From: Podospora bellae-mahoneyi
Lineage: Eukaryota > Ascomycota > Sordariomycetes > Sordariales > Podosporaceae
Direction: 5' to 3'
NCBI RefSeq assembly: GCF_035222275.1
Contig: NC_085882.1
Coordinates: 1,619,501-1,683,500, forward strand
Length of the DNA: 64,000 nucleotides
Shown here: piece after piece, positions 43,784 through 54,624 of the stretch
How the letters are laid out: each line of letters starts with the position of its first letter
Position numbering within the stretch: the first letter of the stretch is position 1
The notes under the pieces: generated by a model
What the model saw: the letters and a program-made list of their open reading frames with translations, nothing else
Databases searched by the model: none
Told to the model about the DNA's origin: nothing
Position numbers and translations under genes: made by a program

Positions 43784-44972
43784 AGACTAGTCGCAGCGGT
43801 GATGGATGGAGAAGGGATGGATGGTGATTTGGGTGAGAATGAGGGGGGTGGGAAGAAGAAGGTTAGAAGAGGCGAAAGGAAGGGAGGGGGGGAAGGGGGG
43901 AAGTACATACGTAATGTTTTTCTTGTTTGGGTTTTGTCTCGAGCGTTGGAGGTCGTTTGATATTGTTTGAGATGGTGAGGTACTTTTTAGTACCCTGAGC
44001 GAGAAGCTTCTTCTTCTTTGATATATGGTTTAGTTCCTGTTTGGTTTCTTTTGGGCGTTGGGTTTGCAAGGGGTGAAGAATTTGCGGTGTTGATTTTCTT
44101 CGCGGGATGCCAGACGAGCTACCAGTAGCCTTTGGGGTGAGATACCTTAGTTAGGTAGATTTCTCGTTTGGGGTTTGTGGGATTAGTGTCGAGAATACTG
44201 ATTTTATTATTTATCATGATTTTTCTTGTATGCTATGTGATGATGTGTTTTGTTTGGGGAAGGAAATTTATGGGGAGCATCTTAACCTGAAAATAAATGG
44301 CATTGTAAAAGTAAGGGAATGTGTATTAGATCATGAACTGTGCCTCAAATGAAAACCAACAGGTCTGTTTGCTCTACCTTTCAAGTTCTATTCTTGTTTC
44401 AAAAAGGATACAAGTTGACAATAATCATATGTTATATTGACCTGTGATGCCGGTTATTTTGTTGGAAGCGTGCCTGGTGGAAGTCACGCATGCAATTTTG
44501 AGATATAAAAACCATTGCAGTGTTTGAAGTTTTGTATTTTCCTATTTCCCCTCTCTTCTCACCCTCGAAGCTCCAACCAAGAAAAAAGAATAGGTATCAC
44601 AACTCTGTCGCCCTCTAGGCGCTATGAGGAATAGAATTAGAACATAAAGTAAAACAACCCCGAAAAAAATAAAAAAAAATTCCAAATGCTTGCTTGCTTT
44701 GCCCGGTGGTGGTGGGCTGGTTTCGCCAACCCCTTTCCAAATCCCAAATCCAGTCCCAGTAGAATCGAATATTTACACAAATGAAATCTCTTTCCCCCTC
44801 CATTTCGCTGATATGGTCGTCATTGTTGTCGTTGTGTGGTAGTGTGCTCTAAACCGCCCTGTCCCAGACAGGCAGCGGTGTTCATCCTTCAAAAGGACCA
44901 AAAGATTGTCAAGAATTGAAAGATATATCCCCTCCAAATGAATGTACGAGTTGGTCCCTGCCTTTTGTTCCC
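43784..44972. other. Intergenic region between convergent genes
   Basis: A 1.19-kb gap, G-rich just after kapC and AT-rich between 44200 and 44660. No supported gene; 3' UTRs of both neighbours are expected here. Confidence 0.5.
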
Positions 44973-47132
44973 CTAAGGATCAACAACCTCCACCAACTCA
45001 CTCCTCCTATTCTCCCCCCCGTTCACCACCATCGGCACCCCAAGTTTCGTCCCCCTCTTCAAAATCTCCACCTGAACCCTCCCCCCTCCCACCGTCGCGC
45101 TCCTCCCCCTTATCGCCCCCGACTTTGCAGAACTCGATATTGTCGCCCCTTGCCCGAGCGGCCGGAGCATATTCCTCTGTTGTCGGGAGATACTAATCTG
45201 TCTCGCTATCGAGATTTCAACTGCTGCCTTGAGAGCAACGTCGTCTTCTTCCACTGGCGGCACTTTTGGCTTGTGCTCCAAGGGCCGTAAAGTATCGAGG
45301 GAGGGACTGGTAGTTACTGACGAGGCAGCCGACTGCTTCGAGCTATCTGACGAGGAGGCGGTGGAAGAGGGAGGGGAAATCATCGTCCATGTTGGCTCCG
45401 GCACTGCGGGGCGGAGCGGGATGGCAGTTACTACTGCTCTGGCTGATAACGGCTCGTAATCCTCGTCGGCGAGGGAGGAGGTTGTGGCGAAGCTGGCAGG
45501 TGAGTCGAGGATGAGGGCCGAGTTATTAGGTCCAAAGTAGAAGGGGTTTGTTGTTGGTGGAGGTTGGCGGGGTGGGTTTAGCTGGGCTTGTTGCTGCTCA
45601 CGGAGCTTTTCAACTTGAGCCGCACGGTTGATCTCGTCCATCCCTCGCGGCGAAACGATCCTGACTGTTTTGCGCTCTTTTTTCGCCGCCTCTGGTGAGC
45701 CTTCTTGGGTACTGAAAAAGTTTGCTCTGGCTGGTGATGGGAGAACCGAAGGCGAGGTGTTGGATCGCTGAAGTTTCCGCGGTGGAGGAGCGAGCGAGTT
45801 GGTCGAGGACATGGCCTGGGGGAAGAGGGTGAATCCTGGAGATTTCATCGGTTGCGGGGATGTGGCACGCCGAGGTCGTATCCTTTCTTCTTCCTCTTGG
45901 TCCTTGATCGTCTTCAGCTTTTCCAACGTCGCTTGTCGTCTTTCCAACAACGAGGATTTGGACTGTGGTGATGTCGTGCCGCTGGGGTTCAAGACGCCGC
46001 TGAACATGATGCTGTAGCGTTCTAACCTGACGTCTGGGATCTCCAGGTCTAGCAACATGGGCGCTTTGGAGGGAGAGCTTCCCGGCAATGGCTGTAAGCT
46101 GTTCAACTGCTCTTCTGTCCTTCTCAGGTCTTGTTGGGATGAGGTTTCCTTCAAAGTGTTGGACCTAACAACGATAGGCTTGTGTTTCGGGGCCTTTTTG
46201 CCGCTAACTGTTTTGCTTCTTGTCGGGACATTGTCTTCTGCAGGACCAGTAACTGTGATCGACACAGTACTTTGGTTTGCTTCGGCGGTCTCCATCGTCT
46301 TTGCTGGCTCGGCATGCTTCCTCCCAAATAACGACCCGAACAGCCTCCTCTTTTGAGTCTTCGTCCTTTGAACCGTGGGCTCTGACGTCTTCTGTACTGG
46401 CGGCGGTGATGGTGATCTCTGAACGTTTGCCTCGACCTGTGCCTGGTAACCTATGTTCTGAGTGGAGCCATTCCAACTCCCAGCATAGCCGACAACCTGT
46501 GTGGGACTACCCAAAGCCATACCGATGGGAATCTCCCCAGAGTGAAAAGACTCTGGCGTCATCACCCGAGAAGGAACTGAAAAGTTAGGTGCCGGTGATG
46601 GTGCTCTCATTCTGCCTGGACTAGACTCGGGTGTAAAGGGTCCAGATCCCTTGACGCCAATGATATATGGCTGGAGCCCCTTGCCCTTGGAGCCCATGTT
46701 CAAAGCCATGTCGTCCCTGGACTGTCGTTTGTCAAGATTTGGTCTTGAGCCAGCAGCCGCCTTGGTGGATGGTCCTGAAGAGGTGCTTGGCCTCGCCGGC
46801 ATGACAGGCGGGACTGTGTTGACTGCCACGGCAGCAGCAACGGGCGTAGATGTTTTGTTGGAGGGTGTTTTGGGCCGGGGAGGAATGGGGAGAGGACGGT
46901 CAAGATAGGGGTTCCGCCCTCCGGGAAACGTGATGGGGGGGATGTCTGCATTTTGAACAACTGGACGGCTGGGCTGTCTGGAGCTGGTGCTTGTTGTATC
47001 GCGCGGATCTGATACAGATCCTGGTCCTTGGACTGTGGAGGGGCCCGTCGGACCGTGCGTTTCTCGACCGTCGACCTCAACTCCTGCATCTTGGGCTGTT
47101 GAGGTGGCACGGCGCCTAGCCGCTTTCAACAT
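44973..47132 (-). CDS. Large disordered fungal protein of unknown function
   Basis: An intronless 719-aa frame, rich in Pro, Ser, Thr and Arg, with many SP/TP phosphosite-like motifs. Most of it is predicted disordered. The best ordered element is near the middle: LLDLEIPDVRLERYSIMFSGVL, followed by a Lys/Glu helix (LLERRQATLEKLKTIKDQEEEE). I believe that element recurs in uncharacterised Pezizomycotina proteins, but cannot name a function. An Arg-rich short segment near residue 265 reads KRRLFGSLFGRKH. The C-terminus has a Gly/Arg stretch then QVEILKRGTKLGVPMVV. The full-length open frame, uniform codon bias and Kozak-like start (AACATGTTGAA reading) support a real gene. A scaffold or signalling adaptor is possible but speculative. 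Confidence 0.8.
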   Translation of the reverse strand: MLKAARRRATSTAQDAGVEVDGRETHGPTGPSTVQGPGSVSDPRDTTSTSSRQPSRPVVQNADIPPITFPGGRNPYLDRPLPIPPRPKTPSNKTSTPVAAAVAVNTVPPVMPARPSTSSGPSTKAAAGSRPNLDKRQSRDDMALNMGSKGKGLQPYIIGVKGSGPFTPESSPGRMRAPSPAPNFSVPSRVMTPESFHSGEIPIGMALGSPTQVVGYAGSWNGSTQNIGYQAQVEANVQRSPSPPPVQKTSEPTVQRTKTQKRRLFGSLFGRKHAEPAKTMETAEANQSTVSITVTGPAEDNVPTRSKTVSGKKAPKHKPIVVRSNTLKETSSQQDLRRTEEQLNSLQPLPGSSPSKAPMLLDLEIPDVRLERYSIMFSGVLNPSGTTSPQSKSSLLERRQATLEKLKTIKDQEEEERIRPRRATSPQPMKSPGFTLFPQAMSSTNSLAPPPRKLQRSNTSPSVLPSPARANFFSTQEGSPEAAKKERKTVRIVSPRGMDEINRAAQVEKLREQQQAQLNPPRQPPPTTNPFYFGPNNSALILDSPASFATTSSLADEDYEPLSARAVVTAIPLRPAVPEPTWTMISPPSSTASSSDSSKQSAASSVTTSPSLDTLRPLEHKPKVPPVEEDDVALKAAVEISIARQISISRQQRNMLRPLGQGATISSSAKSGAIRGRSATVGGGRVQVEILKRGTKLGVPMVVNGGENRRSELVEVVDP

Positions 47133-49776
47133 GGTGGCCGTTTAACCCAGGAACCACTGCAACCACTCAGGGGCCCTGCAGGTCACTTTTGCTGCAGGAA
47201 GTCCCAGAGCTGGTCCCTGTCGACGGGGTAGTTTCGAAAAATATCGTCTAATTCACGGAGGGGTACCCGTTGGACGAATCGAGAAGGCAGATGGCCCTTT
47301 GTTGTTGTAGGGACGCCGCAGACGCCGGAGAACGAAATACAGCCTCATTAAAGGCCAGCAGCCAAACAAGAGGCAGAGACTCGGGAAGAGTCCTGAGTGG
47401 AAGACAACGGGAGATTATCACCTACATATCTTTAGCCACTCATCTGTACAGGCCGTCCCAAGCAGCCATCCAGCCGCTTGTGTTTTGGGAAGCAGCAGCC
47501 TTGTTGGGCCTCGTGTCTGACACTCGACATTTTGAGCCTGAAGCCGTGTCAACATGTCGACGAGCGAATTTCGAGCCTTCCGACCACGCTGTCAGTTAGA
47601 GAAGGGCGGCGGTTATTCTGGGTGAGGTTGATCGCCCACAGGGGTCGTGGACACACCGAGACCCCTGGGCAGCCCGTTGAGGGTTCATGTCCCGCAAAGG
47701 GCAGCACATCGTCCATGCACCCCGGCATTCGAACAAACGATGAGGGGCCGCAACCGACCCATGCTGCGGGAGGACATCCTTGTCAGGCCCCGCTGCAGAA
47801 TCTGTGTCTCAGAACTTCACCATCTCCCCCCTCCCCTCCTTTCATGTGCTGGCTCTCCCCAGTCCCCGTGCCATCTGGCATCTTTGTCGTCGATATGTCG
47901 TTACAATGCTGGATGCAGGCGCGGAGCGATGGGCCGCCGACTCGACCATACAACTTCCGCCGGCCGCTCTCGAGACGGCCTGGTACTATACAGGCTCAAT
48001 GTCGTGGACTATGTTGGGTTGGTCATTTCCTGGTATAAGCCGCCTCCTCCATGCGTTGTTGGTCACCACATGAGCGTCTGTTTTCTTGATGATGCCGATC
48101 CCAACTGTGAGACAACCCCTCTTTGGTTAGTTGGTGTTGGGATGGTGGCTTGCTGCAGGAACAACAAAACTGCATGCGGCATCTGATGAGTTGGACATGT
48201 TGAAGAGAAATGATTCCGCTCCTTCAAGGGGCACCAACACTAGCCTTCACAGCGGAGCCGGCCGTTTCTTCAAGACAACGATGCCAAGCCTGATATGTTC
48301 CGCATCGTAACCAAGATGGGCTTTTATTAGCGATTGCTACGAGTTAAATGTTTTGGTGCCATTGGAATAATTTGCTGTCTGAGCCGAGCTGACGATGTTG
48401 GTAATATCGGGGCTCCTAAGAGTTAATGGCCTCAGTCATCATGAGAAACAGGCAAGTGGTGGCTTGACCGCTGAAGGGAAATTCATGATGTTTGTCGTTG
48501 GCCATAGCTGTGGAGACATGCTGTATCAAACATGCCAACTCGTTCATGCTTCAACCACCCAGCCGACAACGGCCATAAAGAAATTTGGCATTTTCGGACC
48601 GTGCGGGTGTTGCAGTGTCGTCTCGTCTGAAGTTGAAGTTGAAGTTGTCAAGTGCCAAGTATTGCCGAAGACTTTGTTTCGTAGTGACAAACAGGGTTAG
48701 GCCGTAGAGCTACGTCTCAGAAATACATATGGCCCCGCCAACCTCGGACGGACGATCGCCTGGGGATGAGATTGAGAATGATATGATTGCTGATGTCTTC
48801 GAGTCAGATTTTGGTGAAGAAGAGAAGGATTACCCGCTTGGATGGGTAAATCAGTTTCGATTTCCGGCTTCTAGAACATTGTTTGAGCAGCGGTGGCTTG
48901 CGTGATTCTTCATGATCTCCTGAGCGTCTCAGATTTGTACCAGCACACACACATGTCTCGACTCTTTTGCTTCAGCGCGTTGGCTAAATAGAAGGTCGTC
49001 CAGCTGTGTCCAACTCGAGAGAATCGACAAGAAGGATGCGGCGGACAATGGTAGCGAGCTTCCTCCGGTGATGACGATGGCCCCTCGAATATCGGATAAT
49101 GTCTCCAGAGAACAACTCACTCCGGTCTCCATATTTGGAGTTGAGGATTTCTCTTGGCCATAGCCACCGATGCGTCACGTTTGGGTCGTCATCCTAGTGG
49201 CATATCGTAGACCTTATCGCAAGATGATCACAGCGGGCTGGGCTGTTTTCATGCTCAATTGAGCATATGAGGCGTGGTAACCGTCATTGGGTGGTCGGAC
49301 AGAAAATGACAAAGAAAAAAGCTTTCTCGGATGCTCCCGCCGAATGTTGGGCAATTGCCGAGCCCGCCAGCACACATGAGGCTCCATTCAATCGAGGGGC
49401 TGCTGCAATCAGTTGCTTGAGTGACGACTGGTGGACCGCTCCCAACACTGGCGGTCAAAAAGGATAGTGTAGGTGGCTTACCTAATACAAACTCAACGCT
49501 GCAGTCCCTCACTGTGGTAGGCTGGTGTGCTTCTCCCGTGCCCGTCTTCAGCAAAACGGCCTCCGCTGGCGGGGTAAATTGGAATGAGTGAAAGGCCCAG
49601 AAACCGATCGTCGTCGGCACCTGGAACCACCGAACAACTTCTTTTCGCGCGCCCCTCCTCCATCAACAACAACAACACCAACAACAACACAACACTCGCC
49701 CTAACATCGGCATCGTCTCTCCCTAATAAATCCCCTCACATCACCGAACCAGACACACAACAGCAACCTCCACATC
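47133..49776. other. Long gene-poor region
   Basis: A 2.6-kb stretch with no recognised gene. A 59-codon acidic open frame at 48729-48908 (MAPPTSDGRSPGDEIENDMI) is the only small frame with protein-like composition. It could also be an exon of a spliced gene, since GTAAAT follows GGATGG near 48844. Other frames look random. Confidence 0.4.
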
Positions 49777-50554
49777 ATGTCCTGGCAAGGTACGTCGTTT
49801 TGTTTTAACCCGCGCGGAAGCAAAGCTTGGGGAAACAACCCCACCTTGGGATATTCAGGAGTCGGTTTAGCTAACCTTACCACCACAACAACAGCTTATG
49901 TTGACTCGAGGTACGAACCACTACTTCACCATCCTGAACATCGATGCCCATAGAATCCCTCCTATTACCACAGTAATCTAACATTTCTCTTCCTCCCGCC
50001 AGCCTCGTCGGCTCCGGCCACATCGACAAAGCCGCCATCGTCAGCGCCGCCGGCGACAGCACTTGGGCCGCGACCCCCGGCTTCACCGTACGTTCCCCCA
50101 CTCCCCCTATTCCAACAATCAACATGAACAACCCCTTTTCCCATCCTCCCCCTTCCCCCTTTTACACACCGCTCCTCCTCCTCCTCCATCACCGCCTCAC
50201 CCCTGCCACCACACCATCCCCACCCCGAATACCATCCCCCATTCTAACTCTCATGCCCAGGTCTCTCCCTCAGAAATAACCTCCATCATCTCCATCCTCA
50301 ACGAAACCGACAAGTCCAACGGCCCCGCCGCCACCAAGGCCTTCGCCGAGGGCATCCACGTCGGCGGAGAGCGCTACGTTGCCACCCGCAACGAGGACCG
50401 CCACGTCTACGGCCGCCAGGGGAGGACGGGCATCTGCATCGTCAAGACCAAACAGGCCATCCTCGTCGGCCACTACGGCGAGAACGCCCAGGCCGGCAAC
50501 GCCACCCAGACGGTCGAGGCGCTGGCTGATTACCTGATTGGTCTTGGTTATTAA
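49777..50554 (+). CDS. Profilin
   Basis: It binds G-actin, poly-proline and phosphoinositides, promoting formin-driven actin assembly. Four exons: 49777-49789, 49895-49910, 50003-50087 and 50261-50554; 135 aa. Introns start GTACGT, GTACGA and GTACGT and end CAG. The first two exons are tiny (13 and 16 nt) and encode MSWQAYVDS, the universal profilin N-terminus. Then come SLVGSGHIDKAAIVSAAG and DSTWAATPGFTVSPSE, the actin-facing KTKQAILVGHYGE, and the C-terminal helix ATQTVEALADYLIGLGY. Length and motifs match the fungal family. The long open frame covers only exon 4 plus part of intron 3. Confidence 0.97.
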
Positions 50555-50824
50555 GTGCGGGAAAGACTGGTGGTGTACGAAAGCGGCAGTAGGTTGTTTA
50601 AAGAAAGGGGGGTTTATGACAATTCATATGAAGAAGATGGTTGATTAGAGATGGTGGTGGTGGGATGAGGAATGAGGGAAAGAGAAAGAAGAAGACGCCC
50701 CTTTTTTTTTGTTGAATCTCTCCAATGAATTTGCACAACTGGCCGGTTCGAGATAATTATATCGCTGTTGTTGATTGTGTTGGTGTAGCTGGAGCTGTGG
50801 TGGTGGTGGTGGTGGTGGTGGTGG

Positions 50825-50855
<31 letters not shown>

Positions 50856-51370
50856 TGTCGATGCTTGCTACCTTTTGCAACCCCCTACTTAGCTAGGTCT
50901 AAGTTCCCTATTTACGACTGAGAAGCTGATATCTCCTTTCCTGCTTCTCGCATCACTTGCAACGATTTCGAAACATATCAATGTGCTGAAAACACAAAGC
51001 GCGCCTGAGCCTCGTTGAATTCCTCATCTATAGCACTCTTCTTATCCCTGTCCCATAAAGGGCCAGGTTCATACTCCGTACAATCATAGTCGTACACAAG
51101 ACAAACCCCTCCTTCCTCCTCCATCAATATTATCTATAACAGGGGAATATTTCTCTTTTTCTCTCAACGCCTTTCTACCACCACCATTAAAACATCGCTA
51201 TACCCCCTTTACTTTTCTCAACCCATTGATGGTACAGAGAGCTAGGTAACCTGTCCAATCTTCGCTTGTTCCCATTACCACATGTTATACCCGTCGTCAT
51301 GACAGTCATATCCCTCCTCTCCCGGAAGAAGAAAAAAATCCAAACCTCACCATAAAAAGAAAAGCTGTAC
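50555..51370. other. Intergenic region with (TGG)18
   Basis: An 816-bp gap after profilin. A pure TGG trinucleotide run at 50798-50850 is the main feature; it would code for polyhistidine on the minus strand, but I see no gene there. Confidence 0.5.
50798..50850. repeat. (TGG)n microsatellite
   Basis: Nearly 18 perfect TGG units in non-coding sequence downstream of the profilin gene. Probably length-variable. Confidence 0.95.
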
Positions 51371-51853
51371 TTACTCATCCCTACCAACCTTTACACAACA
51401 AGCCCCCCTCTTCACCCACCCAGTGTATTTTTTAGGATTCCTCGAAAACGCCTCCAACAACTCCCGCCTCTTCTCCATCTTCCTCTTCTCCTTTTCAATC
51501 TCCCGACAAGTCAACTCCATCTCCCTTCGCAGTACCAATTGTCTAAGCCGCTCCTTGGCACACGCCTCCACCCTCTGCCTCTCCTGTTCAGCAATCCAGT
51601 CCTCATAGATCTTCTTCGCCATCTCCACCCCCCGTTCCCTCTTTTCCTTCTCCATTTGTTCCACCACAGGCTTCATCCTCATCCACGTCTTCCTCCACTT
51701 CCTCCCCGCCTTTCTCACATCCCCTACATCAAGCGGATCTTTTCTTTTCACCACCTTGTCGTCCACCAGCTTGTCGTCCACCACCTCAACATGATCATCC
51801 TCCATTTTCTGTTGCCTCCTACCCCGTCGCTTAAACACCTGTAGGAATCCCAT
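51371..51853 (-). CDS. Hypothetical charged coiled-coil protein directly behind GOT1
   Basis: An open frame of 160 aa from the ATG at 51853 (MGFLQVFKRRGRRQQK). It is very rich in Lys, Glu and Arg, with a helical or coiled-coil middle (EMAKKIYEDWIAEQERQRVEA, KERLRQLVLRREMELTCREI trimmed) and a basic C-terminus with two adjacent Cys. Its ATG lies 3 bp after the GOT1 stop on the same strand, so it has no room for an ordinary separate promoter. It may be a second cistron, a gene transcribed from within GOT1, or a chance frame in the GOT1 3' UTR. The pure composition favours selection, but no family is recognised. Confidence 0.4.
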   Translation of the reverse strand: MGFLQVFKRRGRRQQKMEDDHVEVVDDKLVDDKVVKRKDPLDVGDVRKAGRKWRKTWMRMKPVVEQMEKEKRERGVEMAKKIYEDWIAEQERQRVEACAKERLRQLVLRREMELTCREIEKEKRKMEKRRELLEAFSRNPKKYTGWVKRGACCVKVGRDE

Positions 51854-51856
51854 CAC

Positions 51857-52400
51857 CTAAACAGGCAACTCAGCATTCCTCCTCGCCCCCAAGCCCGTCC
51901 TGTCAACCAACATGCCCACATACGGCCCAACAACGGGAATATTCCTCGCAAACCCGAGAATCGTCCCCAAAAAGTCCCCAAACAGGATCAAAATCCCGTA
52001 CAGCTCGATAAGAAAACCGATCAGAGGCCACCGGAGGAAAATCAACGTCAGGCCGGAAAAGAAGGCGAGAGTTCCTTGGATTTTCTGTCGGCGGGCGAAA
52101 AATACGGCTGTTTTGGCAGGGCCGATGATGATTGTTAGGCCGATCAGGAAGAGAATCTGGGGGCAAAGGGTTAGTGAGTGGTGGTGCGAAAGGGGAGAGG
52201 AAGAAGAAACGCACATTGCCCATTGCGAGCATGGCTCTATCGAAGAAGAGGAGTACACCCCCTATGAGAAAGAAGCCGCCGCCTGAGCAGAAGGCCACTC
52301 CGACCTCTGGGGAGATTTGTTAGTTACCACCTTGAGGGGTGGGTGGGATGTGAGGAGGGGGAGGGGGGAACGTACTCTGCGAGTCTGATAACCACATCAT
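51857..52400 (-). CDS. GOT1: Golgi transport protein GOT1
   Basis: A small tetraspanning membrane protein involved in ER-Golgi traffic and COPII vesicle function. Exons are 52400-52376, 52306-52215 and 52156-51857; 138 aa, equal to yeast Got1. Introns: GTACGT...CCCAG and GTGCGT...CCCAG. Spliced start: MMWLSDSQKVGVAFCSGGGF (a second ATG one codon later is equally possible). Hydrophobic segments: FFLIGGVLLFFDRAML, ILFLIGLTIIIGPAKTAVFF, GTLAFFSGLTLIFLRWPLIG and LIELYGILILFGDFLGTIL. The motif FARRQKIQGT between helices and the C-terminal NIPVVGPYVGMLVD are typical of the family. Both termini should face the cytosol. Confidence 0.96.
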
Positions 52401-53696
52401 CTTCTTATCTCAACAACGTCTCTGCTTAATGATTGCACCAGCCAAGAGAGCTGTCCAGCAAGCCACCACAGACTTGTGATGATGTGTCCCTCGCACCACG
52501 ATGTGTTCCTCCGAACACGGTCTCCGAATTACCTCCCCCACACCTTGTGAGAGACTGCTCCGTCTGCTTTTTTTTGTTGACGTTTGTATCGTGCGTAGGA
52601 GGAATCCCGTTGGGTCGAGCGGAAAGTATGACAGGTGCTGCGGTTTCCTGACCCCGGCGGTGCTATCGTGGCGGTGTTCGGGGTGAATTTTGAGAAGGGT
52701 ACAGTCGTCGTCGAGACGATGGTCGGCGATCGTTGGTGGTGTGAAGCCTTGAATCAAAGTATCGTTTTAGTCGGGCGAAAAGGGTAAGGTAAGTAATATC
52801 TGTCCTGTCCAGAAGAGGAATCAAAAAGCTGCTGCTGCCTAGCTCGCAATAGGTAAAACTGTGTTACAGATGATTCGTCGTGGTGTGTAAAGTGTCAAGA
52901 GTTCAAAGACACGAAAGCAGTTGGATGATGGATGGGAATAAGCTGCAACAGCAAGCGCAACGCAACAGCTTGCGACACGAAGGGACAACGCCAAGAGGGA
53001 CATTTCTTCAGGGGTTCTCTCACAGACGGAAAGGGGGCCTAAGCATTTCTTTCTCGTTGCGGCAGGCAGGGCCCTGGTTTGAAAGATGGAAATATGATTG
53101 GCTGATGACAAGACTCCACTCTTGGGAGCTGCTGGTCTTTTCTTGAATTTTTGGAGAAAGTCAAAATCATCTTTTTTGCATCGAAGAAACATCTGAGGAT
53201 GGACCAAGCTGGTTGAGCAATGAGCAGCAACACATACCCAAAGCCGACAGGATGATGTATTCTTGGGAAAAAAGACTGCCAGTATTAACAGACCTGTCAG
53301 CTCTTATTTCAATGGCCAAGGTTAATGACGGTAGGTATATATATCTCGCTTTTCTCTCATGGCCCCCTCAACACAAAAACACATGCCGCGACGGCTCCCA
53401 TCGCTCGTCGTTGGGAGCACCCCGAGTTTGGTAATCCCGATCCTTACCCGGAAGTCTGTCGATACTCAGGCAGAGAGCAACTGATCACGATTAAGCCGGG
53501 GCGTCAACTTGATACTCCTGTCGAGAGGCAGCGAGTTGCATAGATGGGGCCTGACTTTGTTGGTCAAACAATTTATTATCTTGATATTTATGATTCTGTT
53601 GTGGAACTGCTGCCATGCCTTTGCCTTGCTTCCGTAACGCCGTGCTTCCCAATCATAAAAACAAATGAACGCCATTCCCAACCACTGGCCCCGCTT
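52401..53696. other. Intergenic region, GOT1 promoter and downstream of IES6
   Basis: A 1.3-kb gap. The right part lies beyond the 3' end of IES6 (minus), the left part is the GOT1 promoter. No gene is recognised; the short open frames here lack motifs. Confidence 0.5.
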
Positions 53697-53949
53697 CTAT
53701 TTCAGTATCGTCTGAGCCCCTCTGGCTTCCAAGAATTGCTCCCCTACGCCATTAGGCAGAGATCGAATCATCCCAAACACCTCCCGGTTGTGATACTTTA
53801 GTCTCGTCTTGGGGTCAATGTATGGTGCTGGTAGACCAGTGACGTCGCAGTACCGCTTCTGTGGAGCTAGACTTGGAGCGCCTTCGATGTTGGTGTATGT
53901 TGGGATTGGGGCAGAGGACGTGGCTCCGTTGCCGTTTCCATTGCCTTGC

Positions 53950-53981
<32 letters not shown>

Positions 53982-54341
53982 ATTGTTGTTTAATGACTTC
54001 TCCAGCACCAGCTTCGACAAGCTCCTCGACGCCTGGGCGAGGTTGGGTTGAAGGCTGTTGCCGCCGCTGCTGGCGGGTGTAGACGTCCCACTCGTTGAGA
54101 GGCCGTCGTCGTTTTGGTCTTTTGGAGTCGCGGCGCCGCTGGCGTCTTGAGGGGTAGCGATCACGGAAGCTTCCTTCTTTTGGGCGTCGCCGAGGATGGT
54201 CTTGATGTTCTTGTTGCGCCGCTGGTTGGGGCGCCAGTGTGGGTTGCGGAAGGTCTTGTGGATGGAGTGGATGTCGAGTTGCTCGAGGAGGGCTGTGTGG
54301 GCTGCTTGCGCGGCGAGCACTTCGGGGTTCTGTGATGCCAT
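53697..54341 (-). CDS. IES6: INO80 chromatin-remodelling complex subunit IES6 (YL1 C-terminal domain)
   Basis: An intronless 214-aa frame from MASQNPEVLAAQAAH. The N-terminal conserved stretch reads HKTFRNPHWRPNQRRNKNIK, followed by TILGDAQ. The middle is disordered with an Asn run encoded by an AAC repeat. The C-terminus is the YL1_C domain: KRYCDVTGLPAPYIDPKT, then RLKYHNREVF and PNGVGEQFLEARGAQTILK. In yeast and human, Ies6 pairs with Arp5 to form a submodule that couples INO80 ATPase activity to nucleosome sliding. ARP5 lies 1.2 kb away on the other strand (see findings). The open frame continues 5' of the chosen ATG, but that part looks like leader. Confidence 0.95.
53948..53989. repeat. 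(TTG)n / polyasparagine tract in IES6
   Basis: A TTG run read on the minus strand as about 13 Asn codons within the disordered linker of IES6. Confidence 0.93.
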
Positions 54342-54624
54342 GGTTATGATGGTGATGCTGGAGAGCTGATGGGTGAGTGGTGGCGGGCTGTGGTCAGCGA
54401 TCAATGGCGAGCCAACTTCTGGAACAAGTGCTGGGAGCTTCAAGTGTTGGAACCTCTGCCGCGTCTGACCGCTTTTGCTGTTCGCACTGTTGACGCGCTC
54501 CAGAAAGCGTGCCCCGCCAAACACTTTGTGGGGGTGGGGCTGTACGTTATGCTTCGCCCATTCAAGTCATTATTACCACGAAAGCCATCAATTTTAGAGT
54601 GACAGAGCTGTGATAACCCTCAAG
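54342..54624. promoter_or_regulatory. Short bidirectional promoter, IES6 / DAD4
   Basis: Only 283 bp separate the ATG of IES6 (minus) and of DAD4 (plus), so both must be driven from this stretch. Confidence 0.7.

Noticed and set aside
47640-47710. tRNA-like box B (GGTTCATGTCC)
   Set aside because: No A box at the right distance and no cloverleaf can be drawn; I found no convincing tRNA in the window.
47647-48186. 179-codon frame in the gene-poor stretch
   Set aside because: Cys/Arg/Pro-rich with no consistent domain; nothing to support it beyond openness.
50614-50880. Polyhistidine protein on the minus strand
   Set aside because: It is only the reverse reading of a TGG microsatellite; flanks lack protein-like sequence.
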